A stretch of 10,628 nt of DNA from JANOAR01 sp031411235 (GCA_031411235.1 JANOAR010000123.1:1-10628), one strand, 5' to 3'. Counted from the first letter of the stretch, positions 1-7,415 are shown. Numbers and translations: made by a program. The notes: generated by a model from the letters alone, not told the origin.

Positions 1-135
1 CTGCACGCGCCAATCCCTATCACAACGCCTGGACCGAATCGTTCATGGGCACGCTCAAGGCTGAGCTGATCCAAGGCGACCGCTACACGTCCTTCTCAGA
101 CGCTCACACTGAACTCTTCGCCTTCATCGACTCCT

Positions 136-140
136 ACTAC
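136..140. repeat. Target site duplication, left copy (ACTAC)
   Basis: ACTAC directly precedes the left inverted repeat and is repeated directly after the right inverted repeat at 303-307. Deleting one copy with the element rebuilds the transposase frame. Confidence 0.85.
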
Positions 141-302
141 CCCGAACACCGCGATTGATCGGCGACTATCATCACCCATCCTTGGCCTGATGCGGTTCGG
201 CGACGGCGGGCTCGGTATTTTCCAATACAGTCCAGCCATCGCCAAACCGCCTGAGACTCAAGCCTTGGCAAAGCTAGCCACCGCTGAATCGCGGCGTTCG
301 GG
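141..302. mobile_element. 162-bp MITE-like palindromic element inserted in the IS3 transposase
   Basis: The ends are inverted repeats of about 24 bp (141-164 against 279-302) matching at 20 of 24 positions. Both begin CCCGAAC, one variable base, then CCGCGATT. Inverted complementarity is seen again further in, with GCGGTT.GGCGA.GGC facing its complement near 232-250. The exact centre is a small hairpin, GTATT-TTCC-AATAC at 215-228. The element is thus close to symmetric about position 221.5. It has no convincing coding capacity and is bounded by ACTAC on both sides. These are the hallmarks of a non-autonomous element moved in trans by a transposase. The mobilising family is unknown; a 5-bp duplication and CCCGAAC ends are the only clues. 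Confidence 0.85.
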
Positions 303-307
303 ACTAC
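303..307. repeat. Target site duplication, right copy (ACTAC)
   Basis: Second copy of the 5-bp duplication that flanks the 162-bp element, identical to 136-140. Confidence 0.85.
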
Positions 308-394
308 AACACCCAACGCCTCCACTCCTCCCTCAACTACCGTTCTCCCAGCCGCTTCGAGGCCGATATCGCTCTCGCTAACTAATTCACTTTT

Positions 395-418
395 GGTCCA
401 AATATCCGTGGCATCTCA
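395..418 (+). repeat. Putative right terminal inverted repeat of the IS3-family element
   Basis: The outer end reads, on the - strand, TGAGATGCC...TTTGGACC. It lies ten bases after the transposase stop codon (TAA 383-385). The TGA start and the GGAC block about 20 bp in fit IS3-family ends. The partner repeat is outside the window. Confidence 0.55.
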
Positions 419-435
419 AAAGGCGTGCAGCCCAG

Positions 436-454
436 CAAGTGGGTCGAACACTTG
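436..454. promoter_or_regulatory. Short inverted repeat upstream of the Kelch/PQQ gene
   Basis: CAAGTG at 436-441 and CACTTG at 449-454 form a perfect 6-bp inverted repeat with a 7-base spacer, in the 82 bp between the IS end and the start codon at 501. It could be an operator half-site pair or a small hairpin in the 5' leader. No convincing -35/-10 pair was found in this gap. A 6-bp match is weak evidence. Confidence 0.25.
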
Positions 455-500
455 AGCAATGGCTGAATGCCGAGCCGCGAATCGTCACCCCCCTCACCCC

Positions 501-2795
501 ATGAAAACACCCCTGCTACTAACCTACCTCGCCCTCACGCTCGGCCTCGCTGCCGAGTCCTCCTTGCCTACCCAGCCCCCACCCACGCTGCCCGCGCCCG
601 TGGCCAGCTTTGGCGCAGCCGCCACGCCCGATGGTCAAGTCTTCCTCTACGGTGGTCACGCTGGCGTGCGCCACAGTTACAGCCGAGACGAGGTCAATGG
701 CGACCTGCACACCTGGCTGCCGGGCCAGACCGAGTGGACAAAACTTGGCAGCGACGAGCCCGCTCAAGGGGCATCGCTCATCGCCTTGCCAGGCCGCGTG
801 CTGCGCATCGGTGGTATGGCCGCGCAGAATAAAAAAGGCGACAAACAAGCCCTGTGGTCGAGCGAGACTGCCAGCAGCTTCGACTTGAAAACTAAGCTCT
901 GGACACCTCTGCCCAAGCTCCCCGAACGCCGCTCCAGCCACGACAGCGCCGTCATCGGCGATACCCTCTACGTCATCGGCGGCTGGTCGCTCGGCGGTGG
1001 CTCGGTGAAGGCTACCGCCCCCCTCTGGCACACCACCTACCTCACGCTGGATCTGGCCAAACCTGATGCCGCATGGGTCAGCCATCCGCAGCCCTTCAGC
1101 CGTCGCGCCCTCGCCGTGCAAGCCGTTGGAACCAAGCTCTACGCCATCGGCGGCATGGATGATGGCGACGAGCCCGTGCCCCACGTCGAAGTGCTCGACA
1201 CCATCAGCGGCCAGTGGAGCAAAGGCCCCGCCCTGCCCAGCGACAGGCTTGGCGGCTTCGGCTTCGGAGCCATCGCTCATGAAGGCCGACTCTTCGCCAG
1301 TGGCGTCGTTGGTGAGCTGTTGGAACTGCGCGGCGACGCCTGGGTCGGCATCACCAAGCTCGCGCACCCGCGCTTCTTCCACCGCCTCGTCCCCGGCGGC
1401 GCAGGCAAGCTCATCGCCCTCGGTGGCGAAAGCCGCAAAGGCGTGAAAGCCCCGCCCGAGGTCATCACCCTGCCAGCCGCAGATTCACCCGCATTAAAAA
1501 CAGAAGAAGCCAAGCCTGCAGCCGCGACCTCGCTTTCCGCTAGCACAACGCCCTCGAAATCCACAGCTCCCGCTCTGCCCGCCAGCCCCACGCCCACTTG
1601 GCCCGCCAGCCTACCCGCCGCCGAGTCCGACTGGCCCGGCTACCAAGGCCCGCGCGGCAACAGCACCACGCCCGAAGTCGGCTATCGCACCGACTGGCCC
1701 GCCGACGGCCCTCCCGTCGCGTGGCGTGCTGAAGTCGGCATCGGCCTCTCATCCCTCGCCGTCGTTGGCACCCGCGCCTACGCCACTGGCAACAATGGCA
1801 AAGACCAAGACACCACCTTCTGCTTCGACCTCAGCGACGGCAAAGTGCTGTGGAAATACAGCCAGACCGAGACCACCAAAAGCCACGAAATGGCCATCGT
1901 CCCCTACGGCCCCGCCGCCACTGCAACGATCAGCGAAGGCCGCGCCTACACCCTCAGCCGCATGGGGCAACTGGTGTGCCTGGATGCCAACACAGGTGCC
2001 GTCATTTGGCAGCGCCATCTGATTAATGACCTCGGCGGCAAGCGCCCCGTCTATGGTTATGCCAGCAGCCCCAGCGTCGTCGCTGGCAAGCTCTATCTCG
2101 ACATCGGCGGCAATGGCAAATCCACCACCAGCCTCGACGCCAAAACAGGCGATATCCTATGGCAGACAGGCGATGGTGAGGCTGGCTATGCCAATCCTTT
2201 CGTCGTGCAGCACAGCGGCCAAAGCGTGCTCATCTTGTTCAAAGGTGAAGCCCTAGAGCTGAGATCCGTCACCGAGGGCAAGCTCATCGCCGCCCACGCC
2301 ACCACCACCCGCGACTTCTGTAACTGCGCCACCCCTATCCTCGTCGGCGACGCGATCTTCATCAGCCACACGGGCAACATGGGCGCACGCACCTTGGAAT
2401 GGAAGGGCAGCACTCTCACCGAGCGCTGGAGCCAGCGCGACTTTGGCCTGCTTTTCCATAGCGGCATCCCCTGGGGCAACTACGTCCTCGCCTTCAACGA
2501 TGGCCTACGCGGTGCCAATGACCTGCGCCTCATCGACCTCGCCACTGGCACCGCTCGCTGGCAGGCCAAAGACATCGCCAAAGGCACTGGCCTGCTCAGC
2601 GATGATGGCCATGCCTTGCTCCTCACAAATACAGGTGAACTCGTCTTGGCCCGAGTCCTCGCCGACAAACTGGACGTGCTCGCCACCGTGCAAGCCCTTC
2701 CCTCGAAATGCTGGGTGCAGCCCGTGCTCAGCCACCGCCACCTGCTATGCAAAAACAATAGCGGAGCCGTGGTGTGTTATAACTTGGGGAAGTAA
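501..2795 (+). CDS. Exported Kelch-repeat / PQQ-like (BamB-like) double beta-propeller protein
   Basis: The frame opens at 459, but the start at 501 is preferred because it gives a 764-residue protein with a signal peptide (MKTPLLLTYLALTLGLAAES, hydrophobic core about 4-17). Residues about 35-325 carry five GG-containing Kelch blades (GG at 51-52, 104-105, 160-161, 217-218, 308-309). An Ala/Pro/Ser/Thr-rich linker covers about 326-375. From about 378 a second propeller begins with DWPGYQGPRGNSTT, a typical opening of planctomycete/verrucomicrobial PQQ-like proteins. It contains repeats of the form D..TG...W (about 441-453, 493-504, 544-556, 678-690). All seven cysteines lie in this second half, including a CNC at 607-609. 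The protein is probably periplasmic or cell-surface. The PQQ fold does not imply PQQ binding or enzyme activity, and no substrate can be assigned. The start lacks a Shine-Dalgarno motif and the leader is C-rich. The gene converges on atpC. Confidence 0.88.
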   Translation: MKTPLLLTYLALTLGLAAESSLPTQPPPTLPAPVASFGAAATPDGQVFLYGGHAGVRHSYSRDEVNGDLHTWLPGQTEWTKLGSDEPAQGASLIALPGRVLRIGGMAAQNKKGDKQALWSSETASSFDLKTKLWTPLPKLPERRSSHDSAVIGDTLYVIGGWSLGGGSVKATAPLWHTTYLTLDLAKPDAAWVSHPQPFSRRALAVQAVGTKLYAIGGMDDGDEPVPHVEVLDTISGQWSKGPALPSDRLGGFGFGAIAHEGRLFASGVVGELLELRGDAWVGITKLAHPRFFHRLVPGGAGKLIALGGESRKGVKAPPEVITLPAADSPALKTEEAKPAAATSLSASTTPSKSTAPALPASPTPTWPASLPAAESDWPGYQGPRGNSTTPEVGYRTDWPADGPPVAWRAEVGIGLSSLAVVGTRAYATGNNGKDQDTTFCFDLSDGKVLWKYSQTETTKSHEMAIVPYGPAATATISEGRAYTLSRMGQLVCLDANTGAVIWQRHLINDLGGKRPVYGYASSPSVVAGKLYLDIGGNGKSTTSLDAKTGDILWQTGDGEAGYANPFVVQHSGQSVLILFKGEALELRSVTEGKLIAAHATTTRDFCNCATPILVGDAIFISHTGNMGARTLEWKGSTLTERWSQRDFGLLFHSGIPWGNYVLAFNDGLRGANDLRLIDLATGTARWQAKDIAKGTGLLSDDGHALLLTNTGELVLARVLADKLDVLATVQALPSKCWVQPVLSHRHLLCKNNSGAVVCYNLGK

Positions 2796-2876
2796 TCAAC
2801 CCGACTTTCGCAAACCGCAGTGCGGCGGCGGATGGCTTCGCCAATCCCCTCAAAGCAACGCCTGCAAAATGAGCAA

Positions 2877-3293
2877 CTACAAGGTGCGTCGCTTGCGCTT
2901 CACATGAAGCTGGGCTGTGGCACGCTGGATCATCGCCATCGTCGCGGCGACTTCTTCTTGCTGTTCGCCGGGCTTCAGCGATTCGAGAGCGTGCTTGGCA
3001 CGATCCAGCGCTTCCTGCACGGCTTTTTCATCAATGGCCTCAGCGTCGATAGCCATGTCGGTTAACACGCGAACGGTGCTCCCCGTGACTTCGATTAAAC
3101 CTTCACCCACAGCCATGTCGGTCGTTTTACCGCCTTTGGTGTAGCGCAGTTCACCGGGCTGGAGAGTCGTGACAAGCGGGGCGTGTGAGGGCAGGATGCC
3201 CATCTCGCCTTCGACGCCAGGGAGCACGACGGAGTCCACTTCATCAGAGAAGATGCGGGCTTCGGGGGTGACGATTTCGAGAAGTAAAGGCAT
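2877..3293 (-). CDS. atpC: F1Fo ATP synthase epsilon subunit
   Basis: This 138-residue protein is the small central-stalk subunit, which binds gamma and the c-ring and can inhibit ATP hydrolysis. Residues 1 to about 85 form the N-terminal beta-sandwich domain. It carries the family motif LPGVEGEMGILPSHAPLVT at 24-42, followed by QPGELR (45-50) and a VGEGLIEV segment (62-69). Residues about 86-138 form the C-terminal helical hairpin (AIDEKAVQEALDRAKHALE..., then EEVAATMAMIQRATAQLHV) and end in a basic tail, KRKRR. Length is normal. It is the last gene of the operon. A 120-bp spacer with a long inverted repeat separates it from atpD, much longer than the other gaps between the F1 genes. The ATG is preceded by CTCTCCCCC rather than a Shine-Dalgarno motif. 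Its stop is 81 bp from the convergent Kelch/PQQ gene. Confidence 0.95.
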   Translation of the reverse strand: MPLLLEIVTPEARIFSDEVDSVVLPGVEGEMGILPSHAPLVTTLQPGELRYTKGGKTTDMAVGEGLIEVTGSTVRVLTDMAIDAEAIDEKAVQEALDRAKHALESLKPGEQQEEVAATMAMIQRATAQLHVKRKRRTL

Positions 3294-3303
3294 GGGGGAG
3301 AGT

Positions 3304-3404
3304 CGTTTTCCGTTAACCGTTTTCCGTGTGGCGAAACCCAGTTTTCCCGCCTGCCGCTCGTGGCGCAGGGCACCACGAAAACGGATAACGGATAACGGAT
3401 AACG
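3304..3404. repeat. Long inverted repeat with GATAACG heptamers in the atpD-atpC spacer
   Basis: The left arm (3304-3328) and right arm (3374-3404) are inverted complements matching at about 19 of 21 positions over the core. The right arm includes three tandem GATAACG units (3384-3390, 3391-3397, 3398-3404). Between and overlapping the arms, 3359-3377 forms its own 8-bp stem with a 3-base loop on the mRNA strand (one G-U pair). Together these could fold into a large hairpin in the atp mRNA just before atpC. It could be an intergenic palindromic repeat (REP- or MITE-like) and/or a processing or attenuation element. No T-run follows, so it is not a standard terminator. Confidence 0.75.
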
Positions 3405-3413
3405 CCGACAGGT

Positions 3414-4871
3414 TTAGTCCTTCTTCACGGTGTCAATGCCACCCTTCATGTAGAAATTGGCTTCGGGCACGCTGTCGTGCTTGCCATCGAGGATTTCAGC
3501 GAAACCGCGCACGGTGTCTTTGACGCTGGTGTATTCGCCTTTCACACCGGTGAAGATTTCAGCCACATGGAAAGGTTGGCTGAGGAAACGCTGCAACTTA
3601 CGAGCGCGGAACACGATCAACTTATCGTCGTCGCTAAGTTCATCCATGCCGAGAATGGCGATGATGTCCTGCAAGTCCTTGTAACGCTGAAGCACACGCT
3701 GCACGCCGCGAGCGACGCGATAATGCTCTTCACCGACGATGTCGGGGGCCAAAGCCTTGGAGACGGAGGAGAGAGGATCAACGGCAGGATAGATGCCCAA
3801 CTCAGCCAGCGAACGCTCAAGCACGACGGTGGAGTCAAGGTGAGCGAAGGTATTGGCGGGAGCGGGGTCAGTAAGGTCATCCGCAGGCACATAGACAGCC
3901 TGGAAGGAGGTGATGGAACCACTCTTGGTCGAGGTAATACGTTCCTGCATCGCTCCCATTTCGGCAGCGAGGGTAGGCTGGTAACCCACGGCGGAAGGCG
4001 TGCGGCCCAGAAGGGCGGACACTTCGGAACCTGCTTGGGAGAAACGAAAGACGTTATCCACGAAGAGCAACACGTCTTGGTTCTTCTCATCGCGGAAGTA
4101 CTCAGCCATCGAGAGGGCCGAGAGAGCGACACGGAGACGGGCACCTGGAGGCTCATTCATCTGGCCATAAACGAGAGCCACTTTGGAGCCGGGCTCAGTG
4201 ATGTAACCGCCCTGCTCGTTGCGCACGATGTCATGGCCGTTCTTCTTCACTTTGATAACATCGGACTCGATCATTTCATGATACAAGTCATTGCCTTCGC
4301 GGGTGCGCTCGCCCACGCCAGCGAAGACGGAGAAACCACCGTGTCCCTTGGCGATGTTGTTGATGAGTTCCATGATGACGACGGTCTTGCCGACGCCAGC
4401 ACCACCGAAGGCACCGACTTTGCCGCCCTTGGTGAAGGGGCAAATAAGGTCGATGACCTTAATGCCTGTTTCGAGAATCTGAGCGGAAGGATTTTGATCG
4501 ACGAGCGGAGGCGCAGGGCGATGAATCGGGTAGCGCTTCGTCGTGGCAGGAGCGGGTTGGTCATCCACAGCGTCGCCCGTGACATTGAAGATACGACCGA
4601 GGACTTCTTCGCCCACAGGAACCGTGATCGCAGCGCCAGTATCGACAGCATCCATGCCGCGCTTCAGACCTTCAGTGGAGATCATGGCGACCGAACGCAC
4701 CCAGCCATCGCCGAGGTGGGATTGCACTTCGCAAACGAGACGCTGGGTCTTGCCTGCGACCGTGAAGTTGATCTCAAGTGCGTTGTAGATAGCTGGCAAA
4801 TTGCCAGTTGCTGAGAAATCCACGTCCACCACGGGACCGATGACTTGGACGATTTTGCCGATGTTGCTCAT
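3414..4871 (-). CDS. atpD: F1Fo ATP synthase beta subunit (catalytic)
   Basis: This 485-residue protein is the catalytic F1 subunit that makes ATP from ADP and phosphate. It has the N-terminal beta-barrel (1 to about 80, IGKIVQVIGPVVDVDF). The P-loop GGAGVGKT is at 156-163 (K162, T163). The catalytic Glu is E188 in GERTREGND, the Walker B Asp is D272 in LLFVDNVFRF, and the adenine-pocket Tyr is Y361 in ELGIYPAVDPL. VPADDLTDPAPA is at about 328-339. The torque-transmitting loop reads DELSDDD at 410-416, a conservative variant of the usual DELSEED. Full length and apparently functional. It follows atpG after 44 bp. The leader before ATG reads CTAACAACTCCTGT, with no Shine-Dalgarno motif. Confidence 0.98.
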   Translation of the reverse strand: MSNIGKIVQVIGPVVDVDFSATGNLPAIYNALEINFTVAGKTQRLVCEVQSHLGDGWVRSVAMISTEGLKRGMDAVDTGAAITVPVGEEVLGRIFNVTGDAVDDQPAPATTKRYPIHRPAPPLVDQNPSAQILETGIKVIDLICPFTKGGKVGAFGGAGVGKTVVIMELINNIAKGHGGFSVFAGVGERTREGNDLYHEMIESDVIKVKKNGHDIVRNEQGGYITEPGSKVALVYGQMNEPPGARLRVALSALSMAEYFRDEKNQDVLLFVDNVFRFSQAGSEVSALLGRTPSAVGYQPTLAAEMGAMQERITSTKSGSITSFQAVYVPADDLTDPAPANTFAHLDSTVVLERSLAELGIYPAVDPLSSVSKALAPDIVGEEHYRVARGVQRVLQRYKDLQDIIAILGMDELSDDDKLIVFRARKLQRFLSQPFHVAEIFTGVKGEYTSVKDTVRGFAEILDGKHDSVPEANFYMKGGIDTVKKD

Positions 4872-4915
4872 ACAGGAGTTGTTAGTTGAAAGTTAAAGGT
4901 TGATGGCGTGAAAGC

Positions 4916-5809
4916 TTATTCGAGAGCCATCTTCGCGGTGGTGATTTCGAGGAGTTCGTTGGTGATCGCAGCCTGACGCAGCTTGTTGTATTCAAGGTTC
5001 AAATCCTTGAGCATTTGCTTGGCGTTGTCGGTGGCGTTCTTCATGGACACCATGCGGCTGGAGTGCTCAGAAGCGCGGGATTCCATGAGCATCTGATACA
5101 GCGTGTTGTTCACATACTGCGGCAGGATGGAGGCAAAGACGGATTCTGAGCTTGGCTCAAAGGTGTACTGCGGCACATCGGTGCTCGTTTCGCCGACGAC
5201 CATGGCGCTGCCCATGCCTTCAAAGCTGCGCTTGCCACCAAGGGTGACTTTGCTCACAGGAAGGAGTGCTTCGACGGTCGGAACAACGGTGACGGTGTTG
5301 ACGAAGTTATTGAAGGCGACCAACACCTTGCTGTATTCACCCGTGAGGAACTTATCCTGCACGAACTTACCGACACTGCGCAATTCAGGGAACTTAGCGG
5401 GGTCTTTGATGGGGAAGTCAGCAATAAGCGTCTTGCGCAGGCGAGACAAAGCCTGAGTAGCTTTGCGGCCAATCGTCACATACTCAGCTTCGCCCTGCAC
5501 ATTGGTCGCAAGCAGCTTCTTGAATAAGTTGGTATTGAAGGCACCGCAAAGGCCTTTGTCGCTGGCGATAACGAGAACAAGTGTCTTGCTGCCTTTGCCT
5601 TCGGAAAAGAAAGGATGCGCGGAATCTTCAGCACTCTCTTTGAGGCTGACGAGAATCTTGTTCATCAAGTCGGCATAGGCTCGGCCATTGTTGGCTTGAT
5701 CCTGTGCCTTCTTCATCTTCGCGGCCGCGACCAACTGCATGGCCTTGGTGATCTGGGCCGTGTTTTTGACCGACTTGATGCGTCGGCGAATGTCGCGAGT
5801 GGATGCCAT
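4916..5809 (-). CDS. atpG: F1Fo ATP synthase gamma subunit
   Basis: This 297-residue protein is the rotating central shaft inside the alpha3-beta3 ring. The N-terminal helix carries the family signature: RDIRRRIKSVKNTAQITKAM (about 5-24), then LVAAAKMKKAQ. The central Rossmann-like domain includes TLVLVIASDKGLCGAFN (about 76-92). The C-terminal helix shows SSRMVSMKNATDNA and ITNELLEI (about 250-290), the usual end of the family. The two terminal helices form the coiled-coil shaft. It lies between atpA (43-bp gap) and atpD (44-bp gap). The leader before ATG is C-rich (CGCCCTTTAGCACCAA) with no Shine-Dalgarno motif. Length is typical and no insertion resembling the cyanobacterial or chloroplast regulatory segment was noticed. 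Confidence 0.97.
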   Translation of the reverse strand: MASTRDIRRRIKSVKNTAQITKAMQLVAAAKMKKAQDQANNGRAYADLMNKILVSLKESAEDSAHPFFSEGKGSKTLVLVIASDKGLCGAFNTNLFKKLLATNVQGEAEYVTIGRKATQALSRLRKTLIADFPIKDPAKFPELRSVGKFVQDKFLTGEYSKVLVAFNNFVNTVTVVPTVEALLPVSKVTLGGKRSFEGMGSAMVVGETSTDVPQYTFEPSSESVFASILPQYVNNTLYQMLMESRASEHSSRMVSMKNATDNAKQMLKDLNLEYNKLRQAAITNELLEITTAKMALE

Positions 5810-5852
5810 TTGGTGCTAAAGGGCGAGTATCTGTGAGCGGGGCGAATCGAAC

Positions 5853-7382
5853 TTACTTCCAGCTCGATTTGAAATCAGCGAGCGAGGTCTTGATTTCGTC
5901 TTCCGACTTATCAATGGCTTTTTCGTTGCCAATCTGTTCGAGGAGGGCGGCTTTGCGGGTGGAGAAATACTCTTCCATCTTGCCTTGGCATTCCTTGATG
6001 CGATCCACAGCGACGTCATCGAAGTAACCTTTCTGCATAGCGTAGAGGCTGACGACCATGATCGGCAAGCTCTTGGGCTGATACTGCTGCTGCTTGAAGA
6101 GTTCCACAATGCGAGCACCACGGTCGAGCTTCGCTTTGGTGGCAGCGTCGAGGTCGGAACCGAACTGCGCAAAGGCAGCGAGTTCGCGGAACTGAGCGAG
6201 GTCGAGCTTAGTTGTGCCAGCGACCTTTTTGATGGCCTTGGTCTGTGCGGCGGAACCGACGCGGGAGACGGAGAGACCGACAGAAATAGCAGGGCGGATG
6301 CCTTGGTAGAAAAGATCGGTTTCGAGGAAAATCTGGCCGTCAGTGATGGAGATCACGTTGGTTGGAATGTATGCCGATACGTCGCCAGCTTGCGTCTCGA
6401 TGATCGGCAGCGCAGTGAGCGAGCCACCACCGTAGTTTTCATTCACGCGAGCAGAGCGTTCGAGCAAGCGGCTGTGGAGATAGAAAACATCGCCAGGATA
6501 GGCTTCACGGCCGGAAGGACGCTTCAGCACGAGGGAGACTTGGCGGTAGGCAACGGCTTGCTTGGAAAGGTCATCAAAAACGATGAGGGCATCTTGGCCT
6601 TGATCCATGAACCATTCGCCGATGGAGCAACCTGTGTAGGGAGCGAGGTATTGATTCACGGCGCTATCAGAAGCCGAAGCGCTGACGATGACGGTGTATT
6701 CCATCGCACCAGCGTCTTCGAGCGTCTTGACGACACGAGCGACGTTGGACTGCTTCTGGCCGATGGCGACGTAGATACAATAGAGGGGCTTGTGGCCAGC
6801 GAGCTTACCTTGTTCAGCGGCTTTGTTCTGGTTGGCCTGGGAGATGATGGTGTCCACCGCGATGGTGGTCTTGCCCGTGGAGCGGTCACCGATGATCAAT
6901 TCGCGCTGGCCGCGGCCAATCGGGATCATGGCGTCGATGGACATGATGCCCGTCTGCACAGGCACGCTGACCGACTTACGGGTGATGATGCCGGGTGCGA
7001 GCTTTTCGACGGGATAATGAGCATCCGCTTTAATCGGGCCTTTGCCATCAATGGGCTCACCGAGGGTGTTAACGACGCGACCCAGGAGAGCTTTGCCGAC
7101 AGGAACGGAGAGCAGACGACCGGTGGTTTTGACTTCGTCGCCAGCTTTGATGCCTTCGCCGGAACCAAGGAGCACGCAGCCGACTTCGGTTTCTTCAAGG
7201 TTGAGCGCGAGGCCGAAAACGCCGCCTGGGAACTCGACCATTTCGTTGAGCATGACGTCGCTCAAGCCTTCGACTTTGGCTGCGCCGTCGCCAATCGTGC
7301 GGACGATGCCGACGTTGGATTTTGTGACGGCGGTCTTCAGACCGGCGATTTGGGATTCGATCTCCTGGAGGATGTTGCTCAT
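5853..7382 (-). CDS. atpA: F1Fo ATP synthase alpha subunit
   Basis: This 509-residue protein is the non-catalytic nucleotide-binding F1 subunit. It contributes the arginine finger to the beta catalytic sites. The N-terminal helix (about 1-20) is the expected delta contact. It is followed by the beta-barrel (about 24-95, VGIVRTIGDGAAKVEGL). The P-loop is GDRSTGKT at 165-172; the third variable position is Ser168, where well-known alpha subunits carry Gln (GDRQTGKT). The Walker B region is ALIVFDDLSKQAVAYR (about 265-280). The arginine finger is R374 in SVGLSVSRVGSAAQ. RLLERSARV (about 305-313) and the helical C-terminal domain are present. It follows atpH with a 33-bp gap. The Ser was confirmed by reading the codon TCC on the coding strand. 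Confidence 0.98.
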   Translation of the reverse strand: MSNILQEIESQIAGLKTAVTKSNVGIVRTIGDGAAKVEGLSDVMLNEMVEFPGGVFGLALNLEETEVGCVLLGSGEGIKAGDEVKTTGRLLSVPVGKALLGRVVNTLGEPIDGKGPIKADAHYPVEKLAPGIITRKSVSVPVQTGIMSIDAMIPIGRGQRELIIGDRSTGKTTIAVDTIISQANQNKAAEQGKLAGHKPLYCIYVAIGQKQSNVARVVKTLEDAGAMEYTVIVSASASDSAVNQYLAPYTGCSIGEWFMDQGQDALIVFDDLSKQAVAYRQVSLVLKRPSGREAYPGDVFYLHSRLLERSARVNENYGGGSLTALPIIETQAGDVSAYIPTNVISITDGQIFLETDLFYQGIRPAISVGLSVSRVGSAAQTKAIKKVAGTTKLDLAQFRELAAFAQFGSDLDAATKAKLDRGARIVELFKQQQYQPKSLPIMVVSLYAMQKGYFDDVAVDRIKECQGKMEEYFSTRKAALLEQIGNEKAIDKSEDEIKTSLADFKSSWK

Positions 7383-7415
7383 GATACTGGGCTCTTGGAC
7401 TTGATGATTAAAGGG

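Larger units (their letters stand above)
1..385 (+). pseudogene. IS3-family transposase (OrfB), 3' part, interrupted by a MITE-like insertion
   Basis: The frame entering at base 3 encodes the C-terminal part of an IS3-type DDE (rve) transposase. It shows the NPYHNAW..ESF.GTLK signature, and the Glu of ESF (codon 36-38) is the expected third catalytic residue. The frame reaches FIDSYY at base 140, then continues into foreign sequence and stops at TGA 156-158. The missing 25-residue tail resumes at base 308 in a different frame (NTQRLHSSLNYRSP...) and ends at TAA 383-385. Removing 167 bases (162-bp element plus one 5-bp duplication) restores one continuous frame with the family's usual ending FI..YN..R.H..L.Y.SP..FE. 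The upstream part of the gene lies outside the window. The truncated protein would keep the catalytic Glu but lose the conserved C-terminus, so it is probably inactive. Confidence 0.9.
1..418 (+). mobile_element. Right end of an IS3-family insertion sequence
   Basis: The transposase frame is followed by 33 bp and then a plausible IS3 right terminal inverted repeat at 395-418. Read inward from the outer end it begins TGAGATGCC and ends TTTGGACC, resembling the TGA...GGAC style of IS3-family termini. The left end is outside the window, so the repeat cannot be matched to its partner and the 3-5 bp target duplication cannot be tested. The element end lies 82 bp before the start codon of the next gene, in the same orientation. 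Confidence 0.7.

Noticed and set aside
137..325. A 62-codon - strand frame across the MITE-like element
   Set aside because: It spans both element boundaries and the flanking transposase, so it cannot be an ancestral gene of either. The element shows palindromic rather than coding organisation.
459..500. Upstream extension of the Kelch/PQQ gene to ATG 459
   Set aside because: The extra 14 residues are polar and would bury the signal peptide that begins exactly at ATG 501.
519..1382. A 287-codon open frame on the - strand inside the Kelch/PQQ gene
   Set aside because: The + strand frame has a signal peptide and repeated GG motifs. The antisense frame has no motif and follows from codon bias.
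2796..2876. Possible bidirectional terminator between the convergent Kelch/PQQ gene and atpC
   Set aside because: Only a 4-bp CCGC/GCGG stem (2815-2825) and a small TGGC/GCCA hairpin were found, with no T-run on either side. Too weak to call.
3477..4814. A 445-codon open frame on the + strand opposite atpD
   Set aside because: It mirrors the beta-subunit gene codon for codon, has no recognisable domain, and is the usual antisense shadow of a strongly biased conserved gene.
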